Assembly: GCA_903896915.1 (NCBI GenBank)
Contig: CAITZN010000231.1
Span: 1-13,805 of the forward strand
Source of the DNA: an uncultured bacterium
Lineage (GTDB): Bacteria; Desulfobacterota; Desulfobulbia; Desulfobulbales; Desulfobulbaceae
Direction of reading: 5' to 3'
Length of the DNA stretch: 13,805 nucleotides
Position numbers and translations under genes: made by a program. This document shows positions 1-7,003 of this stretch, piece after piece. The stretch's first letter is position 1, and every line of letters begins with the position of its first letter. The notes below the pieces were generated by a model. The model saw only the letters and a program-made list of their open reading frames with translations, searched no databases and was not told where the DNA came from.

Positions 1-703
1 CGGGGTTGGGATGGGTGAGGAGATATTGAGGAGTATCGGTGCCCATGCGATATCGAGTGATACGGCGCATGATCTTGAGCATCTCTTCCATGGCTGACGG
101 ATTGCGTTGCATCTGCTGCATCCAGGCAAAGGAGAGCCGGTCAGCCTGTTCCTCGTCCTCACGACTGTATTGCATATTGATTGCCTGACCGGTGGCCATG
201 GAACCGACCAACAATCCCGTCGAAAGTCCTGGAACACCGATGGCGAGACCAGCAATACCAAAAAGCAAGGATAGGGCACTGACCTTGGTCCCCTTGTCCA
301 GACGTTGGGCGATGTGACGGCTGACCACATGGCCGATTTCATGCGCCAGAACACTGAGGAGTTCATTCTCTGAGCGCATGGTTTCAATCAAACCTGTGTA
401 AAAAAAGACCAAGCCGGCCGGGGCAGCGAACGCATTAAACTGATTACTCTTGACCACAAAAAAACGATAATCGAAATGCTGTGGACCGATGGTTGCAAGA
501 ACCTTGCGCCCCAGTGTGTTAATATATTGGCTGATATCGGGCTCTTCAAGGATAGGCATTTCTTTGCGCACCGAATAGAGCAAATGCTCGCCAATCTTCC
601 GCTCCTCACCAATAGTCAAAGCCAGTGCCTGCATCGGCAGGATCGTATAGGCGATAATGGTGAGAAAACTGGTAAGGCGAAATACAATATGTTTACTTTT
701 CAT
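1..703 (-). CDS. M48 family zinc metalloprotease, N-terminal part (cut by left edge)
   Basis: This is a secreted zinc endopeptidase of the M48 family, similar in layout to BepA/YfgC-type periplasmic proteases, which act in outer-membrane protein quality control. The frame stays open from the ATG at 703-701 to the window edge, giving 234 residues. Residues 1-28 form a signal peptide (MKSK, a hydrophobic core, then a cut near QALA). The zinc motif HEIGH is at residues 121-125. The third ligand is expected at Glu184 in the SREDEEQAD stretch, which fits the M48 ExxAD pattern. A hydrophobic loop at about 143-172 lies between these motifs, as is usual in the family. The C-terminal part, where BepA-like proteins carry TPR repeats, is outside the window, so the subfamily cannot be fixed. 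The gene is transcribed divergently from yejF. No strong Shine-Dalgarno sequence precedes the ATG. The family call is firm; the BepA-like role is inference. Confidence 0.9.
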   Translation of the reverse strand, partial: MKSKHIVFRLTSFLTIIAYTILPMQALALTIGEERKIGEHLLYSVRKEMPILEEPDISQYINTLGRKVLATIGPQHFDYRFFVVKSNQFNAFAAPAGLVFFYTGLIETMRSENELLSVLAHEIGHVVSRHIAQRLDKGTKVSALSLLFGIAGLAIGVPGLSTGLLVGSMATGQAINMQYSREDEEQADRLSFAWMQQMQRNPSAMEEMLKIMRRITRYRMGTDTPQYLLTHPNP

Positions 704-725
704 AGGGCAGTTCGAAGGTAATACG

Positions 726-754
726 TATAAAAACTGGAACGCGGATCGTAACAA
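726..754 (-). promoter_or_regulatory. Possible sigma70-type promoter for the M48 protease gene
   Basis: Read on the minus strand, TTGTTA (754-749) and TTTATA (731-726) are separated by exactly 17 bp, about 25 bp upstream of the protease ATG. The left arm of an inverted repeat (736-743) lies inside the spacer. The hexamers are only partial matches to consensus, so this is a candidate and not a firm call. Confidence 0.3.
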
Positions 755-779
755 AATCAGATTCAAGGTAACGCGTTCC
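736..779. repeat. 8-bp perfect inverted repeat GGAACGCG / CGCGTTCC
   Basis: GGAACGCG at 736-743 is the exact reverse complement of CGCGTTCC at 772-779, with a 28-nt interval. It lies 33 bp upstream of the M48 protease start and overlaps the proposed promoter spacer. It could be a pair of operator half-sites or a stem in a transcript. There is no following T-run, so it is not a typical terminator. Confidence 0.5.
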
Positions 780-1011
780 TGCTAAGGCTGCAACACTGCC
801 AGGCGAAAATCTTAACCCGTATAAACAATCAGCTGCTTACTGGATTGCTGTTGACCCTACTCTGACAGAAAGTATGAACGGAAGGATAGAGCGTTGCCGT
901 AACCCGAATAAAGGTGCCGACAAGTTACGACATCTCTCGCTTCTTAATAGCTATCCATGAGATTACCACCATTCTCGTCATCTTTTCAAAGCCTTAATAA
1001 ATATCTTCCTG

Positions 1012-1040
1012 TTGCCGGACAGCCGCCCCTAGGGTAGATT
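1012..1040 (+). promoter_or_regulatory. Weak promoter candidate upstream of yejF
   Basis: TTGCCG (1012-1017) and TAGATT (1035-1040) are separated by 17 bp, 33 bp before the yejF ATG. The -10 match is poor. The inverted repeat TGATC-GAATT-GATCA (1040-1054) follows at once and would cover the expected transcription start, where an operator could lie. This is tentative. Confidence 0.22.
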
Positions 1041-1073
1041 GATCGAATTGATCATAATTATTACGGACATTCC

Positions 1074-2717
1074 ATGGCCCCATTGCTGACCATCGACAAC
1101 TTCTCGCTAACCTTCCTTTCCCATGCGCAGGAAGAAAACCGAGAACCTGTGCTCAAAAATATCAACCTGCGGATCGAGGAGGGAGAAACCCACGCCCTTG
1201 TGGGCGAATCGGGCTCCGGCAAATCGGTTACCGCCTTATCAATTCTCCGTCTGCTGGAAGCGTCCAACCGCGTAAAAAGCAGCGGCTCCATAGTCTTTGC
1301 AGGCCAAGAACTGACCACGCTCGGCAAAAATGAGATCAGGGCCATCCGTGGCAACCGAATTGCAATGATCTTCCAGGAGCCCATGACCTCGCTCAACCCG
1401 GTCTATACCATCGGCAACCAGTTGATGGAACCACTCCTCCAGCATCAATCCTTGACCAAACCTCAGGCATACGCACGAGCCCTGCAACTCTTGGCACGGA
1501 CCGGCATCGACAACCCTGAATACCGAATCAACTGCTACCCCCACCAGTTGTCCGGCGGCCAAAGGCAGCGGGTCATCATCGCCATGGCTCTGGCCTGTAG
1601 ACCGCAACTACTGATTGCCGATGAACCGACCACGGCATTGGATGTCACCATTCAAGACCAGATTCTCAACCTCATCGGCGATATCCAGGCTGAATACGGC
1701 ATGTCGGTGCTGCTTATCACCCATGACCTGCCCATGGTGCAGAAGATAGCCGAGACGGTCTCCATCATGCATCAGGGTCAGGTCATCGAACAGGGGACCG
1801 TGGCCGACCTGTTCGCGCACCCCCGAGAGGAATATACCCGGCACCTACTGGCTGCCGTGCCGCAAGGAATTCAGCGAACCCGAACCGGCGGTCCGAAACT
1901 GATCGAATTGCAGGACATCAACTGCACCTTTACCCTGAAATCCGAATGGACCGGATTCCTGCAACGGACAAAAACCGTGATCAAGGCTGTCGATCAGGTC
2001 AGCCTTAGCCTCAATCAGGGCACGACACTTGGCCTCGTCGGCGAATCCGGTTCCGGCAAATCAACACTGGCCCTCTGCCTGCTCGGTCTCACTCACTATG
2101 ACGGCAAGGTTTTGTATTTCCCCGATAACAACACCAGCCATTGCCTGTCCGAGTTGAGCAGTAGCCAATTTCGGCCTTTGCGCAAAGAGTTGCAGATTGT
2201 CTTCCAGGATCCCTTTTCCTCCTTGTCACCGCGAATGACAGTGGAACAGATCATCACTGAAGGGCTACAGGTGCACGGACTCGGCGGCACTCAGGCTGAA
2301 CGGCAGGCTTTGGTGGAACAGGCCATGCGAGATGTCGAGCTCGACCCAGCCACAGCCGGCCGCTTTCCTCACGAATTTTCCGGTGGACAACGGCAACGGA
2401 TCGCCATTGCCCGCGCCATCATCCTCCGCCCCAAACTTTTGATCCTTGATGAGCCCACCAGTGCGCTCGACATGACCATCCAGAAACAGATCATCGAACT
2501 GCTGCGCAATCTGCAGGAGCGGTATCAACTTACCTATATCTTCATTACTCATGACCTGCGGGTGGTACGCTCAATGGCCGACCAGCTGGCGGTCATGCGC
2601 CAGGGCCGCATTGTAGAGAGCGGACCAGCGGCCGCTATCTTCACCAACCCCCAAGATACCTATACCCGGCGGCTCTTTGACGCCGCATTTCATCGTTCTG
2701 AACGTATGGAGAATTGA
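1074..2717 (+). CDS. yejF: Tandem ABC transporter ATPase, YejF-like (oligopeptide/microcin C type)
   Basis: This is a cytoplasmic ATP-hydrolysing subunit of a peptide-type ABC importer, with two complete nucleotide-binding domains in one 547-residue chain, the layout of E. coli YejF. Domain 1 has Walker A GESGSGKS (44-51), Q-loop Gln101, signature LSGGQ (159-163), Walker B LLIADE (179-184) and switch His217. Domain 2 has Walker A (323-330), Q-loop Gln378, signature FSGGQ (435-439), Walker B ending at Glu460 and His493. All catalytic residues are intact in both halves. Phrases such as [10 protein letters not shown] and [11 protein letters not shown] closely resemble E. coli YejF as I remember it. 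In other genomes yejF follows yejA, yejB and yejE. Here the upstream neighbour is an unrelated divergent protease, so the permease and binding protein must be elsewhere. ATG 1074 follows a weak GGA at -9. The downstream DsrE gene starts 2 bp after the stop. Confidence 0.93.
   Translation: MAPLLTIDNFSLTFLSHAQEENREPVLKNINLRIEEGETHALVGESGSGKSVTALSILRLLEASNRVKSSGSIVFAGQELTTLGKNEIRAIRGNRIAMIFQEPMTSLNPVYTIGNQLMEPLLQHQSLTKPQAYARALQLLARTGIDNPEYRINCYPHQLSGGQRQRVIIAMALACRPQLLIADEPTTALDVTIQDQILNLIGDIQAEYGMSVLLITHDLPMVQKIAETVSIMHQGQVIEQGTVADLFAHPREEYTRHLLAAVPQGIQRTRTGGPKLIELQDINCTFTLKSEWTGFLQRTKTVIKAVDQVSLSLNQGTTLGLVGESGSGKSTLALCLLGLTHYDGKVLYFPDNNTSHCLSELSSSQFRPLRKELQIVFQDPFSSLSPRMTVEQIITEGLQVHGLGGTQAERQALVEQAMRDVELDPATAGRFPHEFSGGQRQRIAIARAIILRPKLLILDEPTSALDMTIQKQIIELLRNLQERYQLTYIFITHDLRVVRSMADQLAVMRQGRIVESGPAAAIFTNPQDTYTRRLFDAAFHRSERMEN
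2708..2711 (+). promoter_or_regulatory. Ribosome binding site that fixes the DsrE-family start
   Basis: GGAG at 2708-2711 lies inside the end of yejF, 8 bp before ATG 2720. The in-frame TTG at 2714 is only 2 bp from the GGAG and cannot use it, so ATG 2720 is the better start. Confidence 0.6.
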
Positions 2718-2719
2718 GC

Positions 2720-3070
2720 ATGATCTACCGAGCTGTCTTTCATGTCGACCTTGACGATACCAAAATTTTCGCCCTGGCCCTGGCCAATGTCGGCAACCTG
2801 CTCCGTGCTATCCCGGAAAAGCATTACGACCTGGTAATGGTCTTCAACGGCCCGGCTGTCATCCTGCTGCAGACCGAGGAATGCGCAACCTTCCTCGAAG
2901 AGGTTTGGCAGTTGCAACAGGTCCGGGTCTCCTTCAAGGTCTGTCGCAACGCCCTCAACCGTTTCAATGTTGATCCGGAAAACCTGATCGAAGGTTGCGA
3001 AATTGTCCCAGCCGGCGTTGTCACTCTGATCGAACTGCAGCAGGATGGCTACGTCTATATCAAACCCTGA
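2720..3070 (+). CDS. DsrE family protein (sulfur-relay-like)
   Basis: This is a small cytoplasmic protein of 116 residues in the DsrE/DsrF-like superfamily, whose members include sulfur-trafficking subunits (DsrE, TusD) and many uncharacterised single-domain proteins. The pattern is that of the stand-alone branch: a beta strand YRAVFHVD, an acidic helix, then VMVFNGPAV (39-47), and a C-terminal half with a cysteine in FKVCRNAL (Cys75), followed by VPAGVVTLIELQQ and a final GYVYIKP. Cys75 is in the usual position of the family cysteine; Cys55 and Cys93 are additional. ATG 2720 is chosen because GGAG lies 8 bp upstream. The gene starts 2 bp after yejF and its last 26 bp overlap the start of uvrC in another frame, so translation of the three is probably coupled. 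Its exact role is unknown. It lacks DsrF and DsrH partners here, so a DsrEFH-type complex is not supported. Confidence 0.8.
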   Translation: MIYRAVFHVDLDDTKIFALALANVGNLLRAIPEKHYDLVMVFNGPAVILLQTEECATFLEEVWQLQQVRVSFKVCRNALNRFNVDPENLIEGCEIVPAGVVTLIELQQDGYVYIKP

Positions 3071-4913
3071 GTCGGTCGAGCCTCCCCTGGACAGAAAACC
3101 ACCTCTGTCTGCTGAGTTCCTCGCCACTGTCAGCCACGGGCCTGGCGTTTACCAGATGCTCAGCAAAAAACAGGTCCTTTATGTTGGCAAGGCCCGTGAT
3201 TTGCGTAAACGCCTCAGTCAATACGCTCATTTTTCAGGTCCGGTCCACTCCAAAACCGCAGTCATGCTCTCGCATATACAGCGGGTGGAGACGATCCTCA
3301 CCACCACCGAAAAAGAGGCTCTGATTCTCGAGGCCTCACTGATAAAGCAGCACCGGCCGCGTTATAATGTTATCCTGCGAGACGATAAGAACTACCCACT
3401 GATCAAGGTGACTACTCGCGACCCATGGCCCCGCATAGTGGTCACTCGCAAAAGGCTGCGAGACGGTAACCGCTACTTTGGCCCCTATTCGTCAGGCACC
3501 GCCATGCGGACGACCCTGCAGCTGCTTTACGCCCAGTTCCCTCTGCGTCGCTGCAAGATAGTTCGTGAGCGGCAGCGGCCCTGCCTCAATTACCAGATGG
3601 GTCGTTGCCTCGCCCCTTGTGCTGGCAAGGTCAATCTAGAGGACTATCAAAGGATGGTGCACGACGTCCTGTTGATTTTAGAGGGCAAGGCCACCGAGGT
3701 CGTTGCCGAGCTGAACGTCAAGATGGAACAGGCTGCAGCCGATCTGGCCTTTGAAAAAGCGGCCCTCTATCGGGACCAGATCAAGGGAGTCAGTCGGACG
3801 CTCGAGCACCAATCAATCGTGGCCGAGCATCATCTTGATCAGGATGTCTTCGGCATGCACCGCCAGGATGCCTCCGTCGGCGTGGCCCTGCTTTTTGTCC
3901 GAGGGGGCATGATCACCGGAGCGCAGACCTTTTTCCTGGCAGACCCTTTGGGCGAAGACGATCACTTGCTGGCTCAGACAATCCTCCAGTACTATTCAAG
4001 CGAACGCCAGCCGCCGCGTGAACTGCTGCTGCCTTTTATGATTGAGGATCAGGAACTGATCGCCGAACGTCTGGCCGAATTACGCGAAGGACCGGTGGCA
4101 CTGCTGGCACCCCAGCGTGGTAAACGGATGCAGTTGATGCAGATGGCCGCGGCCAATGCCGCCCAGATCTTTTCCGAACAGGTCAAGCAAAAACAGTCCT
4201 GGGAGACCTTGGCTGTTGCCCTGACCACCAAACTGCGCCTCGTACACAGGCCGGACACCATCGAGTGTCTCGATATCTCCAACCTTCTCGGCAAACAAGC
4301 AGTCGGTTCGCTGGTCTGTTTTGTTCAAGGTGAAAAATCAGTCAAACAGTTCCGCCACTACCGGATCAAGTCCCAAGACACACCGGACGATTATGCCATG
4401 ATGCGTGAGGTCCTGGAGAGGAGAATGGCCAAGGGTTGTGAAACAAATAATCTACCCGATCTGCTGCTGCTCGATGGCGGCAAAGGGCAACTTCAGGTCG
4501 CCCTTGATGTCCTTTCTCGCTTCGATCTGTTAGAAAGGATAGACTTGGTGGCTATTGCCAAAGAAAAAGCCGAAGAAGGGGAAAAACTCTTCAGGCCGGG
4601 TCGCAAGAATCCAATCCTCCTGCCCGCTTACTCACCGGTGCTGCTTTATCTGATGCGCATTCGCGACGAGGCGCATCGTTTCGGCATCACCTTTCACCGC
4701 AAACTGCGCGGCCGTGAACAGTTGCAATCCCCGCTTGACCAAATCGAGGGCATCGGCCCGCTAAGGAAAAAGCGGCTATTACAAACGCTCGGCAGTTTCA
4801 AACGGGTGTTTGCGGCGGGGATAGAAGAACTGGCTGCGGTGCCAGGGATCGGCCCGGAACTAGCCCGACAGATTCATGAACAACTCCACCCAAAAGATCA
4901 TGAAACCGAATGA
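3045..4913 (+). CDS. uvrC: UvrABC excinuclease subunit C
   Basis: UvrC makes both incisions around a DNA lesion after damage recognition by UvrA and UvrB. The 622 residues show the full domain order: GIY-YIG nuclease domain (GVYQ at 34-37, LYVGKARDLRKRL at 45-57), a Cys-rich region with Cys170, Cys180, Cys188 and Cys192, a UVR motif that binds UvrB (about 226-250), an RNase H-like endonuclease domain (about 405-550) and a C-terminal double helix-hairpin-helix (about 566-612). Likely catalytic residues of the 5' nuclease are Asp410 (ECLDISN), Asp448 or Asp449, Asp477 (LLDGGKGQ) and His544 (DEAHRF). The length is normal for the family. ATG 3045 is the only plausible start, since the next in-frame Met (38) would delete part of the GIY-YIG domain. 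It lies inside the DsrE-family gene with no clear Shine-Dalgarno sequence, which suggests translational coupling. Confidence 0.97.
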   Translation: MATSISNPESVEPPLDRKPPLSAEFLATVSHGPGVYQMLSKKQVLYVGKARDLRKRLSQYAHFSGPVHSKTAVMLSHIQRVETILTTTEKEALILEASLIKQHRPRYNVILRDDKNYPLIKVTTRDPWPRIVVTRKRLRDGNRYFGPYSSGTAMRTTLQLLYAQFPLRRCKIVRERQRPCLNYQMGRCLAPCAGKVNLEDYQRMVHDVLLILEGKATEVVAELNVKMEQAAADLAFEKAALYRDQIKGVSRTLEHQSIVAEHHLDQDVFGMHRQDASVGVALLFVRGGMITGAQTFFLADPLGEDDHLLAQTILQYYSSERQPPRELLLPFMIEDQELIAERLAELREGPVALLAPQRGKRMQLMQMAAANAAQIFSEQVKQKQSWETLAVALTTKLRLVHRPDTIECLDISNLLGKQAVGSLVCFVQGEKSVKQFRHYRIKSQDTPDDYAMMREVLERRMAKGCETNNLPDLLLLDGGKGQLQVALDVLSRFDLLERIDLVAIAKEKAEEGEKLFRPGRKNPILLPAYSPVLLYLMRIRDEAHRFGITFHRKLRGREQLQSPLDQIEGIGPLRKKRLLQTLGSFKRVFAAGIEELAAVPGIGPELARQIHEQLHPKDHETE

Positions 4914-4920
4914 ACGAACC

Positions 4921-5109
4921 ATGGCCAGATTGAAGGCTGGCTGCATCTGCAAGGGTGTGAAGTTGATCCGCCTGATTGAGGCGATTGAAAACGGGGCCAC
5001 CACCTTTGCTCAGGTCGCCGCTGTCACTGGTGTGGGGGATGGACCTTGCGAGGGGAAACGGTGTCGGATGAAGGTGGAGGAATTACTGGAGCAACATCAC
5101 TCCCGCTGA
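4921..5109 (+). CDS. BFD-like [2Fe-2S]-binding protein
   Basis: This 62-residue protein resembles the bacterioferritin-associated ferredoxin (BFD) fold, a small helix-turn-helix domain that binds a [2Fe-2S] cluster by four cysteines. Cys8 and Cys10 form the leading CxC in GCICKGVKLIRLIEAI. The second pair is Cys43 and Cys48 in GPCEGKRC. The usual BFD second pair is CxxC, so C-x4-C is a variant spacing. The helix ENGATTFAQVAAVTGVG between them is typical of the family. ATG 4921 is 7 bp after the uvrC stop and gives a compact domain. In-frame ATGs at 4900 and 4876 inside uvrC would add 7 or 15 polar residues, and none of the three has a strong Shine-Dalgarno sequence, so the start is uncertain. 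The partner is unknown. The position suggests co-expression with uvrC. The Fe-S call is likely; the function is open. Confidence 0.75.
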   Translation: MARLKAGCICKGVKLIRLIEAIENGATTFAQVAAVTGVGDGPCEGKRCRMKVEELLEQHHSR

Positions 5110-5201
5110 CAAAACACATGTAGCAATACATTGAAAAATATAGGAAAATGCAGAATACATGTCAAACTTCTTGGAAGAATACAGTTCTAACCTCGATCGA
5201 C

Positions 5202-5225
5202 TTGACGAATATTCTATATATAAAA
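5202..5225 (+). promoter_or_regulatory. AT-rich promoter-like region before the DUF6172 gene
   Basis: TTGACG (5202-5207) is followed by TATATATAAAA (5215-5225). Only about 7 to 10 bp separate the two, too close for a standard sigma70 pair, so one of them is probably used with another, weaker hexamer. The change from GC-rich coding DNA to this AT-rich stretch suggests that a separate transcription unit starts here. A 5-bp inverted repeat TTCTT-GG-AAGAA lies just upstream at 5168-5179. Confidence 0.25.
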
Positions 5226-5246
5226 GACCAGCCCCTTCCCTTTCTT

Positions 5247-5250
5247 GAGG
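5247..5250 (+). promoter_or_regulatory. Ribosome binding site for the DUF6172 gene
   Basis: GAGG at 5247-5250 is 6 bp before ATG 5257. It shows that the in-frame TTG at 5245, which overlaps it, is not the start. Confidence 0.7.
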
Positions 5251-5256
5251 ATAACC

Positions 5257-5544
5257 ATGAAAAAAACCTTTCAATTAACCCATCCAAAAATCAAACTTGC
5301 CAGACTCGTAGAAGCTGTAAAATATGAGGTGAAAAAATACATCAAAAGGGAGCGTAATAAAAAATTGCCAGAAGGGGTTGATTTCTGGGATTTCGATTGC
5401 AAATACGGGCCTACTGCCGAAGATGCCGTCGAAATTCACATTTCTGAAATCAACAAACGCATTGATAGCGCCGAAGAACAGCAGTTAGAGTCATTTTATC
5501 TGGAAATTCTAGTCAAACCTGGCCACAGAATGAAAAAACCGTAA
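5257..5544 (+). CDS. DUF6172 family protein (function unknown)
   Basis: This 95-residue soluble protein matches my recollection of the DUF6172 family, whose members are small, basic and well conserved. The N-terminus MKKTFQLTHPKIK, the stretch VEAVKYEVKKYIKRERNK, the central VDFWDFDCKYG and the C-terminal SFYLEILVKPGHR are the recognisable parts. The first half is rich in Lys and Arg (about residues 11-37), and the second half is acidic, with a helix around residues 68-80 (EINKRIDSAEEQQ). There is no signal peptide, membrane segment or metal motif; a single Cys is in FDCKYG. No function is known to me. ATG 5257 has GAGG 6 bp upstream. It is flanked by intergenic gaps of 147 and 227 bp, so it is probably a single-gene unit. 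Its base composition is clearly AT-richer than the uvrC region. Confidence 0.8.
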   Translation: MKKTFQLTHPKIKLARLVEAVKYEVKKYIKRERNKKLPEGVDFWDFDCKYGPTAEDAVEIHISEINKRIDSAEEQQLESFYLEILVKPGHRMKKP

Positions 5545-5618
5545 CACAAATATTACATGAAACAAATATTGAAGGGAATGGTCTGCTTTTGGCTTTTTTT
5601 ATAGAGATAACATCTGCA

Positions 5619-5624
5619 TATAAT
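5619..5624 (+). promoter_or_regulatory. TATAAT -10-like element in the DUF6172-rsgA gap
   Basis: A perfect TATAAT occurs in the 227-bp gap upstream of rsgA. The expected -35 position (5596-5601) reads TTTTTA, which is poor. It lies 148 bp before the rsgA start, so a long leader would result. The same gap holds a 9-bp direct repeat, ACAAATATT at 5546-5554 and 5562-5570. No clear terminator hairpin was found after the DUF6172 gene. Confidence 0.2.
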
Positions 5625-5771
5625 CGAAATAAGAATGTTTTCACTCCCCTCTTACCCTCGCCATTTGGTATTGCTCCTAAACAGACACCTGTGTTCACTC
5701 ACCACTGAACTCCATAATATACATTTCGAGATGTGGCTGATAATTCAGACTGAAAAATACAAGTTACCTCC

Positions 5772-6791
5772 ATGGAATTGATCGAACTTGGGATAAGCCA
5801 ATGGTTTACAGATCAAGCCAGTGAACTGTGTGAACCTGAACAGCGAATTGCGCGGGTAACAGCGGTTGATAGAGGTCAGTGTATTATCAGGAATGAAGAC
5901 GGGGAGGTACCAGCCAAAGCAACGAATAAATTCATGAACTCTACCGAAACGGCACAGGATAGGCCTTGCGTCGGCGATTGGGTTTGTGTGATTTACGACG
6001 ACTCTAACAATGCGGCGACCATCCATACTGTTCTGCCAAGAAGATCTTTTTTGCGTCGAAAATCTGCCGGAAAGAGCAGTTCGTTTCAGATGATTGCAGC
6101 AAACATTGACATGATCTTCATCGTTCAATCATGTCACAAAGATTTCAATGTGAGCAGATTAGAGCGATATCTGGTGATGGCGAATGAAGGTCATGTTGAG
6201 CCATTGCTCATCTTGAGCAAAACAGATTTGGTTAGTGCAGAACAATTAGAGCAATTAATTGCTGAAATTCGTGTGGTGGGGATTACAACCAGGATTATTA
6301 CTCTCAGTAATCTTACTGGAGAGGGTTTAGATCAGATCAAAGCAAGCATCGCCTTTGGAAAAACTTACTGTTTGGTTGGTTCTTCAGGAGTTGGCAAAAG
6401 CACCCTCATTAACCAACTCACTGGCCAGAACACCCTGGAAACTGGAACAGTCAGCACCTCTGGAGAAGGACGTCACACGACGGTTCGTCGTCAACTTATT
6501 GTTCTTGAGCAAGGCGGGATGATAATCGATACACCGGGGATGCGGGAGGTCGGTGTTTTAGTTGCTAGCGAAGGAACGGATGACAATTTCGATGATATCC
6601 ATTCCTTTTCCACACTTTGCCGTTTCACCAATTGCAGCCACACCAACGAACCTGGATGCGCTGTTTTGAAAGCAATACAACAAGGTACACTGCACCAGAA
6701 ACACTATAAGAATTATTTAAAGCTCAAGATGGAATCAGCGTTTAATAATACGTCTTGTACTGACAAGCGAAAAAAAGGCAAAAAATCTTAA
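5772..6791 (+). CDS. rsgA: Ribosome small subunit-dependent GTPase RsgA (YjeQ)
   Basis: RsgA is a circularly permuted GTPase that checks late maturation of the 30S ribosomal subunit. The 339-residue protein has an N-terminal OB-fold region (about 25-105), then the GTPase motifs in permuted order: G4 LSKTD (148-152), G1 P-loop GSSGVGKST (203-211), a G2/switch region around GEGRHTT (231-237), and G3 DTPG (253-256). A C-terminal zinc site is formed by Cys283, Cys288, His290 and Cys296. All key residues are present and the length is normal. The tail is very basic (KRKKGKK), consistent with rRNA contact. ATG 5772 gives the full OB-fold, but the sequence before it (GTTACCTCC) has no Shine-Dalgarno. 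The gene is AT-richer than the flanking oxidase and uvrC regions, which could mean horizontal origin or a second rsgA copy. The functional call is firm; the origin is inference. Confidence 0.95.
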   Translation: MELIELGISQWFTDQASELCEPEQRIARVTAVDRGQCIIRNEDGEVPAKATNKFMNSTETAQDRPCVGDWVCVIYDDSNNAATIHTVLPRRSFLRRKSAGKSSSFQMIAANIDMIFIVQSCHKDFNVSRLERYLVMANEGHVEPLLILSKTDLVSAEQLEQLIAEIRVVGITTRIITLSNLTGEGLDQIKASIAFGKTYCLVGSSGVGKSTLINQLTGQNTLETGTVSTSGEGRHTTVRRQLIVLEQGGMIIDTPGMREVGVLVASEGTDDNFDDIHSFSTLCRFTNCSHTNEPGCAVLKAIQQGTLHQKHYKNYLKLKMESAFNNTSCTDKRKKGKKS

Positions 6792-6877
6792 ATCCCCCAC
6801 ATCAACGAAAACTTGCGGATTTCGGTCAGATGAAGCTCGCGGCAAATGAAACCAGCAAAAAGGTTCTGCCATCATTT

Positions 6878-6886
6878 TGTTATAAT
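6878..6886 (+). promoter_or_regulatory. Extended -10 promoter element upstream of the DUF2231-oxidase cluster
   Basis: TGTTATAAT (6878-6886) contains a perfect TATAAT with an upstream TG, the extended -10 pattern that can work without a good -35. None is seen at the expected place. It lies in the 212-bp gap between rsgA and the DUF2231 gene, about 118 bp before ATG 7004, and is the best candidate for the promoter of the respiratory cluster. Confidence 0.35.
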
Positions 6887-7003
6887 TATTCCCGACCTGA
6901 CGCTTTTTCATGTTTATAGTGGAAACCAGATGATACCCGTTGTAAAAATGAATTATAGGAAAGACTTACCAATGACTTTAATCCATAGAATACGAGGTGG
7001 ATC

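Larger units (their letters stand above)
704..1073. other. 370-bp non-coding divergent region
   Basis: No convincing gene was found between the divergent M48 protease and yejF genes. The region holds a perfect 8-bp inverted repeat (736-743 and 772-779), four GTAAC-type pentamers (748, 768, 899 and, on the minus strand, 924), a 5-bp inverted repeat TGATC-N5-GATCA at 1040-1054, and weak promoter-like sequences for both genes. The middle part (about 780-895) shows no structure that I can recognise. It is long for a compact genome, so a regulatory region or small RNA is possible, but nothing seen here proves it. Confidence 0.5.

Noticed and set aside
476..721. 81-codon open frame on the plus strand
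   Set aside because: It is antisense to the M48 protease, which shows the HEIGH motif and a signal peptide.
2714..2719. TTG start for the DsrE-family protein
   Set aside because: It overlaps the yejF stop and is too close to the GGAG. ATG 2720 has proper spacing.
2690..3127. 145-codon open frame on the minus strand
   Set aside because: It is antisense to the DsrE-family gene and the uvrC start, with no family resemblance. The plus-strand protein is clearly conserved.
5575..5602. Rho-independent terminator after the DUF6172 gene
   Set aside because: A T-run (5594-5600) is present but no stable hairpin precedes it.
5772..5790. Repeat of the TGATCGAA-type sequence seen before yejF
   Set aside because: Similar strings at 1901, 3026 and 5779 are codons for Leu-Ile-Glu-Leu within genes, so they are chance matches and not an operator family.
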